From positions 1-10,000 of the forward strand of contig CANRHO010000019.1 of assembly GCA_947630435.1 (NCBI GenBank): 10,000 nucleotides of DNA. Reading direction: 5' to 3'. The stretch is from an uncultured Bacilli bacterium (GTDB taxonomy: Bacteria > Bacillota_I > Bacilli_A > RF39 > UBA660). Below are positions 5,024 through 10,000 of this stretch, one piece after another. The translations under genes were made by a program, and so were the position numbers. The notes under the pieces were generated by a model. That model was not told the origin of the DNA, made no database searches, and saw only the letters and a list, made by a program, of their open reading frames with translations. Every line of letters begins with the position of its first letter. Position 1 is the first letter of the stretch.

Positions 5024-5792
5024 ACTTTTTTGACAAAATATATTTTTCATCATAGTAATGTTTTCCTATTAAAAAATAATGTTTTTTTCTTCTTGTAAAA
5101 AGTGATATGTCATCACCATTAATGTATTTATAATCTTTTACTTTAATACCATATAAATATCTTTCAAAAAGCAACTTATTAAACAAATAAGGAATATCTT
5201 CAATCAAGTTAATTATTTTAAATAGTATAAAGCACATTATCATTATGTAACTATATTCAAATTTTATTTTATATTTAATAAAATATAATATTATTAAAAA
5301 CAAAAAAGCGATAGATGTTATACTTATTAATCTTAAAGATTTTTTATACGGCATAAAAAAATTATAAATAACTAAAAGTATTTTCGCACCATCAAGAGGA
5401 TAAATCGGTAATATATTGAAAAGAAAAATAGATAAATTATATCTGTTTATAAGCGAAAAAAACTTGATGTCTAATATGTTTAACTTATATAACAAAAAGG
5501 AAAAAACATATAAAATAAACTGAAATAAAAAACCAGATACAGCGATTATAATTTCTTCTTTAAAAGGTTTATCTATTACATCATCATAAGTAATAAATCC
5601 TCCACATATGGTTATATCTATTTTTCTTATTTTCCAATTTAACATGATTGATGATAAAATATGACCTAATTCATGAATTATTATAATCATAAATAAAGTA
5701 ATAACATCTTTAAATAAGCCTGATACCAAAGATAATAGTATAACCAAAAGAAAAAAAGGTGAAAGTTTTATTTTTTTATAAATATTTTTCAT
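5016..5792 (-). CDS. spoIVFB: Site-2-protease family intramembrane metalloprotease, SpoIVFB-like
   Basis: This M50 family membrane protein has 258 residues. The zinc motif HELGH (40-44) lies in a transmembrane helix, and the second motif NILPIYPLDGAK (126-137) supplies the third ligand, Asp134. At least four hydrophobic segments occur between 10 and 180, and a charged C-terminal tail follows. In Bacillus SpoIVFB cleaves pro-sigma-K in the mother cell during sporulation and is held inactive by SpoIVFA. Here the gene overlaps the SpoIVFA-like gene by 17 nt and lies just before rplU, exactly the Bacillus position. The ribosome binding site is weak, so translation is probably coupled. PLDGA replaces the common PLDGG. 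Whether this organism makes spores cannot be told from the window. Confidence 0.88.
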   Translation of the reverse strand: MKNIYKKIKLSPFFLLVILLSLVSGLFKDVITLFMIIIIHELGHILSSIMLNWKIRKIDITICGGFITYDDVIDKPFKEEIIIAVSGFLFQFILYVFSFLLYKLNILDIKFFSLINRYNLSIFLFNILPIYPLDGAKILLVIYNFFMPYKKSLRLISITSIAFLFLIILYFIKYKIKFEYSYIMIMCFILFKIINLIEDIPYLFNKLLFERYLYGIKVKDYKYINGDDISLFTRRKKHYFLIGKHYYDEKYILSKKFD

Positions 5793-6384
5793 ATGATAAA
5801 TACTTTCCGTCCTTTTGAAACATTAAATATAATTTTCCATTTGTTTTTCCAAGTATTTCCCCTTTTTCTACATAATCATACAAATCAACTTCTACTTCAT
5901 CTAAACAACCATAAGTTATGTTAAGTCCATCTTTATCTTGAATCTTTATAATATTATCATAAGTTTCATTCTTCTTTTTTTCTATAACGATACCACTTTT
6001 TAAAGAAGAAGTAACAAATTCTTTTGGAACGGTTAAAACATATCCATTATTTTCCTTTTTTATTTCACTATAAGTTATTTTATCATTTGATACAACCTTA
6101 GTATTATCTTTAAAAATATTTTTAAATGGCAACGCATCGCCTAAATATTTATTATATACATTATATATCTTAGCAAATGATAAAGAATTATTATAAACAA
6201 CCTTTTTAAAGACCGCTTTATTTTCATCACTTTGTTTTATAAAAATAAGTGATGCTAAAAATATTACAATAATTATTAATGATTTAATTATAATCTTAAA
6301 TAAAAAGCTCTTTAAAACGTTATTATTTTCTTTACTTTCCTTTTTCTTTAACTTTTTATCATATAAATTAAAATGATCATTCAT
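5776..6384 (-). CDS. spoIVFA: SpoIVFA-like membrane protein with degenerate LytM/M23 domain
   Basis: This 202-residue protein has a basic cytoplasmic head, one transmembrane segment (about 29-49), a linker, and a C-terminal M23/LytM-like beta domain (about 129-191) with the usual VEKGEILGK turn (172-180). The zinc-binding histidines are gone: YGCL (158-161) stands where active enzymes have YxHL, and LYLMF (185-189) where they have LHFE. It is therefore probably a binding domain rather than a peptidase. This matches SpoIVFA, the partner and inhibitor of SpoIVFB, and the next gene is the SpoIVFB-like protease. The start at 6384 has AGGTGA 7 nt upstream; it begins 18 nt after mreD. Confidence 0.8.
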   Translation of the reverse strand: MNDHFNLYDKKLKKKESKENNNVLKSFLFKIIIKSLIIIVIFLASLIFIKQSDENKAVFKKVVYNNSLSFAKIYNVYNKYLGDALPFKNIFKDNTKVVSNDKITYSEIKKENNGYVLTVPKEFVTSSLKSGIVIEKKKNETYDNIIKIQDKDGLNITYGCLDEVEVDLYDYVEKGEILGKTNGKLYLMFQKDGKYLSYEKYL

Positions 6385-6402
6385 AGTTAGTCACCTAATT
6401 TA

Positions 6403-6891
6403 TTAATATGTAAGTGTTTTTCTTCTATTACTAATTAGACATTTTATTCCAATAAATAATATATATATTAAAATAAAAAACACCGAATTAATTAAAAAAC
6501 TTTTAATTATTGTATTAATAAGCGTTAATAAATTTAAATTAGTATATAAAAACGAAAATAAATACATTAATACACTATAACAAAATACCATTAAATAAAA
6601 CGTAAATATCATCTTAAAAAAATTCTTCGACGCTTTTATAATTAATTTACTAAATAATAATATTATGACGAAAATAAAACCATGAAACACAACTAAGTTT
6701 GTGTAAAACAAATCATATAAGACCCCAAATATAAAAGTAATTATATATTTTCTTTTATCATCTATTTTAAATGAACTTATAATAATTATTACAGCTATCA
6801 TGAAAAAAGGAACAAACTCCCGAATTATATTGGGAACAATAGATGATATTAAAAGTGATATTATAAAAAGAAATATACACGCTATCATCAT
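6403..6891 (-). CDS. mreD: Rod shape-determining protein MreD
   Basis: This 162-residue, very hydrophobic protein has five or six predicted membrane segments. The motif FGVLYDLFYTNLVVFHGF (55-72) is the MreD signature region. MreD is an integral membrane part of the elongasome that works with MreC, RodA and PBP2 in side-wall synthesis. Its ATG overlaps the mreC stop codon (ATGA), so translation is coupled, and GGAG lies 6 nt upstream within the mreC end. Sequence similarity in this family is low; position after mreC supports the call. Confidence 0.9.
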   Translation of the reverse strand: MMIACIFLFIISLLISSIVPNIIREFVPFFMIAVIIIISSFKIDDKRKYIITFIFGVLYDLFYTNLVVFHGFIFVIILLFSKLIIKASKNFFKMIFTFYLMVFCYSVLMYLFSFLYTNLNLLTLINTIIKSFLINSVFFILIYILFIGIKCLISNRRKTLTY

Positions 6892-7673
6892 TTTTGCTCC
6901 ATGGTTGGTACTATAACAAACATTAGATCATCAAAATTAACGCTTGATTCAACCCAAATTATTCTAGATAACCCATAATTACCTGATTCTTCTTTAACTA
7001 CTTTACCTACGTATATTCCTTTATACGCTTCATTATCATATCCTGATAAAACAACAGAATCTCCTGCTGAAACAGAAGTTTTATTAGTAACATCCGATAT
7101 CTTAAATAAGCCTTTATTTTCGTTATATCCACTTAAAACCCCGGCAACTGTTCCTTGTTTTGACTCAATTATGACGGAAATTAAACTATTTTCATCTATA
7201 CTCGTCAAAAGTTTTACCAAACTTACCTTCTTACCTGTTTTTGATACAAATCCAACAAGCCCTTCTGAATTTATTACAGGTAACCCATTATATACTTTAT
7301 TGTCATAACCTATATCTATTTCTACATTATCAAACCAAGTTTTAGATATATGATTAATCACTTTAGCAACTTTAAAATTTTCATTGTTTTCTTTAAGATT
7401 AACCATTTTCTTTAAATTATCATTTTCTTTTTCCAAGTATTTTATTTTAGAATTAATTATATTACTAGAAAAGTTATTAGAAGAATAAGCGTTATCAATT
7501 AAAAATCCATTAATACCAGAAGATATTGTTTTAAAAAAACTTTCTATAAATAAAAAACGTCTGTTAGATACATTTAGTATTAAACATATATATAATAAAA
7601 AAATAGTTATTACTATAATTTTTATTATATTTTGTTTTTCTTTTTTTGATTTACCGTTTAAGCTCTTTTTCAT
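6888..7673 (-). CDS. mreC: Cell shape-determining protein MreC
   Basis: MreC has 261 residues: a basic head, a transmembrane segment (about 18-33), a coiled coil (about 73-98), and two extracellular beta domains with the typical motifs IDIGYDNKVYNGLPVIN (119-135) and GLVGFVSK (138-145). It scaffolds the cell-wall elongation complex outside the membrane. The start at 7673 lies one base after the radC stop and has AGGTGA 6 nt upstream; an in-frame GTG at 7682 is less likely. mreB, normally directly upstream in Bacillus, is absent. Confidence 0.94.
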   Translation of the reverse strand: MKKSLNGKSKKEKQNIIKIIVITIFLLYICLILNVSNRRFLFIESFFKTISSGINGFLIDNAYSSNNFSSNIINSKIKYLEKENDNLKKMVNLKENNENFKVAKVINHISKTWFDNVEIDIGYDNKVYNGLPVINSEGLVGFVSKTGKKVSLVKLLTSIDENSLISVIIESKQGTVAGVLSGYNENKGLFKISDVTNKTSVSAGDSVVLSGYDNEAYKGIYVGKVVKEESGNYGLSRIIWVESSVNFDDLMFVIVPTMEQK

Positions 7674-7674
7674 G

Positions 7675-8367
7675 TTATTCACCTATCAATCCATTTTCAT
7701 AAAAACTATAATAATTATTATCACCTACTATTATATGATCAATAACAGGTATACCTTGAATTTTCCCTATTTTGACTAAAGCATTAGTTAAATTTATATC
7801 ATCATTAGATGGTATAACATTCCCCGATGGATGATTATGTAAGCATATTATATAAGCTGCTGAAGATAAGTAGGCCTCTTTGTATATTTCTCTTGGATGA
7901 ACTAAACTTTTATTCAAAGTACCCTTAAACAATAACTTTTTATCAATTAACATTTTTTGGCCATTTAAATATAAGCAATAAAAACATTCTTGCTTAGATC
8001 CTGATAGCTCTGATCTAAAATGTTTAAATATTTTCTCAGCACTATTACACTTTAAATTATTATCAAGAGGTCTGGCCTCATATACCCTTCTTCCCAATTC
8101 TAAAGCCGCCAAAAACTCAATGGCTTTAACAGCTCCTATTCCGTTTATATTTATTAATTTACTTAAAGTTATTTTTTTTAAATCAGATACATCTTTTACC
8201 ATCTTAAGTACTTCATTTGCAAGATATTTAGAAGAATAATCTTTTGTACCAGTTTTTAATATTATTGCAATAAGTTCATTAGTAGATAAGTTCTTAGCAC
8301 CATATTTAACTAACCTTTCCCTTGGCCTTTCTTCTTGAGGAACATCTTTAATAAGAATACTATTCAT
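7675..8367 (-). CDS. radC: RadC family JAB/MPN-domain protein
   Basis: This 230-residue protein opens with the conserved IKDVPQEERPRERL region (6-19) and has a helix-hairpin-helix at INGIG (74-78). A C-terminal JAMM metal site follows, HNHPSGNVIPSNDD, with His177, His179 and Asp190 intact. The family has long been linked to DNA repair, but its role is not settled. The start at 8367 fits the family N-terminus and overlaps the end of the upstream SPOR gene by 8 nt; an ATG at 8388 would add a non-conserved heptapeptide. As in Bacillus it precedes the mre genes. Confidence 0.95.
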   Translation of the reverse strand: MNSILIKDVPQEERPRERLVKYGAKNLSTNELIAIILKTGTKDYSSKYLANEVLKMVKDVSDLKKITLSKLININGIGAVKAIEFLAALELGRRVYEARPLDNNLKCNSAEKIFKHFRSELSGSKQECFYCLYLNGQKMLIDKKLLFKGTLNKSLVHPREIYKEAYLSSAAYIICLHNHPSGNVIPSNDDINLTNALVKIGKIQGIPVIDHIIVGDNNYYSFYENGLIGE

Positions 8368-8818
8368 TATTAACAACCACACTTTCATAACATGATAAAA
8401 TTTGTTTTTCTATTATTAAAAGAGAATTCTCATCTTCCGTTGCAGAAAGTAATTTCTCATACTCATTTAAATTTTGTATAAATTCATCATTTTCTATACT
8501 TTCTTTAACAATAGATACCTCTATTTTCTTAGAATCATATATTTTTTTTATTTTGTTTGCATTTTCCTTGGTCTTTGCAATACCTATATAAGCTGTTACT
8601 ATTCCATTTTTTTCAATATATATATATCTATCTATATCAGTTATTTTATTAGACATTTCATCAAGAGACGAGTACGTTCCATATTTTAATAAATAAACAT
8701 TATTATCATAACTAATAACATTTTGTGTATCTAAATTTTCATACCTATCAAAAGTAAACTTACCAAGCAACAAACCACTTATTAATGCTAAAAATATCCA
8801 AAAAATTGTTTTCTTCAT
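8360..8818 (-). CDS. Membrane-anchored SPOR-like protein, in the position of SpoIIB
   Basis: This 152-residue protein starts MKKTIFW, with one transmembrane segment (about 4-20). A probable SPOR domain (about 41-106) has the pattern VYLLKYGTYSS...TAYIGIAKTKENANKI and could bind denuded peptidoglycan at septa. A charged helical tail follows. The start at 8818 is set by GGTGAT about 5 nt upstream; an in-frame ATG at 8830 lacks a site. In Bacillus spoIIB, a SPOR-domain septal protein, lies upstream of maf and radC, so this may be its counterpart, with maf lost. SPOR domains are divergent, so the call rests on pattern and context. Confidence 0.65.
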   Translation of the reverse strand: MKKTIFWIFLALISGLLLGKFTFDRYENLDTQNVISYDNNVYLLKYGTYSSLDEMSNKITDIDRYIYIEKNGIVTAYIGIAKTKENANKIKKIYDSKKIEVSIVKESIENDEFIQNLNEYEKLLSATEDENSLLIIEKQILSCYESVVVNNE

Positions 8819-8839
8819 AACTATCACCATATATATAAT

Positions 8840-8867
8840 AAGATAGAATATATATAATTATTGTCGA
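8840..8867 (-). promoter_or_regulatory. Promoter candidate for the SPOR-radC-mreCD-spoIVF operon
   Basis: TCGACA (8867-8862) and TATCTT (8845-8840) are 16 bp apart, in the only intergenic gap upstream of the six-gene run. The -10 is imperfect and the region is very AT-rich, so other placements are possible. Confidence 0.35.
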
Positions 8868-8930
8868 AAAAAAGAATTATTTTTAGTTTTGAATCATTTA
8901 CTAAACTTAAAAACCGAAATTAATTATTTC

Positions 8931-8980
8931 TATTAATAAAAATGGATAATCCTTTTAAGTATTATCCATTTTTATTAATA
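8931..8980. terminator. Perfect 20-bp stem terminator after the right-edge exported protein
   Basis: The arms 8931-8950 and 8961-8980 are perfectly complementary over 20 bp around a 10-nt loop. The stem contains AAAAATGGATAAT/ATTATCCATTTTT, so either strand gives a T-rich 3' side. It lies 60 nt past the stop of the gene at 9041 and isolates it from the SPOR-radC operon. Confidence 0.75.
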
Positions 8981-9040
8981 AATCACTAATCATTTTTGTT
9001 GTACGTTTTTTATAATTATGTACTAATACATCTTGATTGA

Positions 9041-10000
9041 TTAATTCCATTTAAGAGCTTTAATTGAAAATCCACGAGCCATGTTAAGCATGTTTTTCTG
9101 TACGACAGCAACAACCTCATCATAATTACAACCACTGTTATTTACCTCTTCAACCGTTGCGGTAATCTTATAATAGTTGTTGTTACCAAGGTTCTCAGTT
9201 TCAGTTATTTGAATCGTATGCGTTTTGTTTTCACATTCCTTAATCGTAAACTCATCACTTGATGAGTCATAAGTAACAACCGTATTTTCAATTCCGTTAC
9301 ATCTACTTTTAAATTCAACAACCGATTGTGCAAAATAATTAAACAATGAAAGGATTACACCACTACTATTTACGATTTTGCTTGTATCATTTCGACAATA
9401 TAACCAGTTGGCAACATGCGTTGCAACATCAATAGGAAGTCTCTGAGAATTTTCAAAACTTGAAACATAAAGATTAGGAACTTCAAGCATATTTGTTAAA
9501 GTTGCGATATCTTTTTGACTAAATTGGACGGGTGTTCCTTTATCAGTAGTTTTAGGAACAACGTCTTCATTATATGGAATAGTTGTGAGATTTTTTTCTG
9601 TTGTTGATCTTTCTGTTTGTACGTACTGTATTTCAAAACTTAATTCGATTTCTTCTCCTTCTTTTGGTAAGTCCTCTTTTTCTAACTCTTCTTTAAATCT
9701 TATCTTTATTATTACCTTTTCTTTTTCCCCTGCATTTATCATATTACTTTTTGTTACTGAGTTTCCATTTTCGTATGTTACACTAAACTCTAAATACTTT
9801 TTTTGCTGTTCTGTTAAAGTAGGAGTTTTTATACTTGTTATTTCTGCGTTTATGCTACCGTTATTTGCTACATATACCGTATATGTTACGCTATCTTTAG
9901 GTTTCGTTAAGTGCACTTTCATGTTTTCTATTTTTTTTCCATCTTCACTTATTGTTGGACTTTCTATTTCACTTGCTGATCCTGTTGTACTAGCACTACT
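9041..10000 (-). CDS. C-terminal part of an exported/surface protein (partial, start beyond the right edge)
   Basis: The frame is open to base 10000 without a stop, giving 319 visible residues; an internal ATG at 9922 is not a credible start because the upstream frame continues (SSASTTGSASEIESPTIS...). The first part resembles bacterial CARDB/DUF11-like beta-sandwich domains: KPKDSVTYTVYVANNGSINA, then EKVIIKIRF. It runs to about residue 125 and is followed by a TTDKGTPVQ linker. The C-terminal half is not recognised; it has four cysteines (YCRND, SRCNG, KECEN, SGCNY), suggesting disulfides outside the cell. GC is higher in the C-terminal half (about 36% in sampled stretches) than in the preceding domain (about 27%). 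Function unknown; a surface role is inferred. Confidence 0.8.
   Translation of the reverse strand, partial: SSASTTGSASEIESPTISEDGKKIENMKVHLTKPKDSVTYTVYVANNGSINAEITSIKTPTLTEQQKKYLEFSVTYENGNSVTKSNMINAGEKEKVIIKIRFKEELEKEDLPKEGEEIELSFEIQYVQTERSTTEKNLTTIPYNEDVVPKTTDKGTPVQFSQKDIATLTNMLEVPNLYVSSFENSQRLPIDVATHVANWLYCRNDTSKIVNSSGVILSLFNYFAQSVVEFKSRCNGIENTVVTYDSSSDEFTIKECENKTHTIQITETENLGNNNYYKITATVEEVNNSGCNYDEVVAVVQKNMLNMARGFSIKALKWN

Noticed and set aside
8474..8689. Plus-strand ORF opposite the SPOR gene
   Set aside because: Composition of Tyr, Phe and Ile only reflects the reverse of AT-rich coding sequence; no start signal.
8880..8913. Weak hairpin upstream of the SPOR operon promoter
   Set aside because: AGTTT/AAACT pairing with a large loop is within what AT-rich sequence gives by chance, and no T run follows.
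9018..9031. Small palindrome ATGTA-CTAA-TACAT after the right-edge gene
   Set aside because: Only 5 bp and no T tract; the perfect 20-bp stem at 8931-8980 is the obvious terminator.

Overview
The window comes from a low-GC Gram-positive bacterium of the Bacillota, most likely from the Bacilli. The evidence is an AT-rich sequence, strong AGGAGG/AGGTGA ribosome binding sites, an L27 with the Prp-cleaved N-terminal extension, and the gene order radC-mreC-mreD-spoIVFA-spoIVFB-rplU-prp-rpmA-...-obg, which is the Bacillus-type cluster. The standard code applies: TGG encodes Trp and TGA stops mreC. The many short orphan genes and the edge genes coding for exported proteins suggest an uncultured, host-associated lineage with a streamlined genome (RF39/RFN20-like). 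That last placement is inference.

Every protein gene lies on the minus strand, so transcription runs from right to left. From the right: 9041-10000 is the C-terminal part of a surface or exported protein, followed by a perfect 20-bp terminator stem. Next is a compact operon of six genes, mostly overlapping or nearly so: SPOR-domain membrane protein, radC, mreC, mreD, spoIVFA-like and spoIVFB-like. It covers DNA-repair-associated RadC, cell-shape proteins and an intramembrane metalloprotease with its inhibitor-like partner. mreB, minC and minD, which sit here in Bacillus, are missing. A consensus promoter whose -35 box overlaps the spoIVFB stop codon then drives the L21 leader, rplU, prp and rpmA, where Prp is the protease that matures L27. 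This unit ends in a strong terminator.

Two orphan genes follow, each placed just ahead of a core gene: orphan B (3376-3903) before trmB and orphan A (1804-2595) before obg. In both cases the apparent -35 box lies inside the stem of the preceding terminator. The two orphan proteins share scattered motifs that suggest distant paralogy.

The left end (87-496) carries no conserved gene but holds what looks like a type I toxin-antitoxin locus. A 26-residue membrane-peptide ORF with an extended ribosome binding site lies on the minus strand. A short convergent RNA with a strong promoter lies on the plus strand. The two share a bidirectional terminator and are enclosed by a long inverted repeat. This is the most interesting part of the window. 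At the very left edge, a strong extended -10 promoter drives the start of another exported protein with an N-terminal membrane segment.
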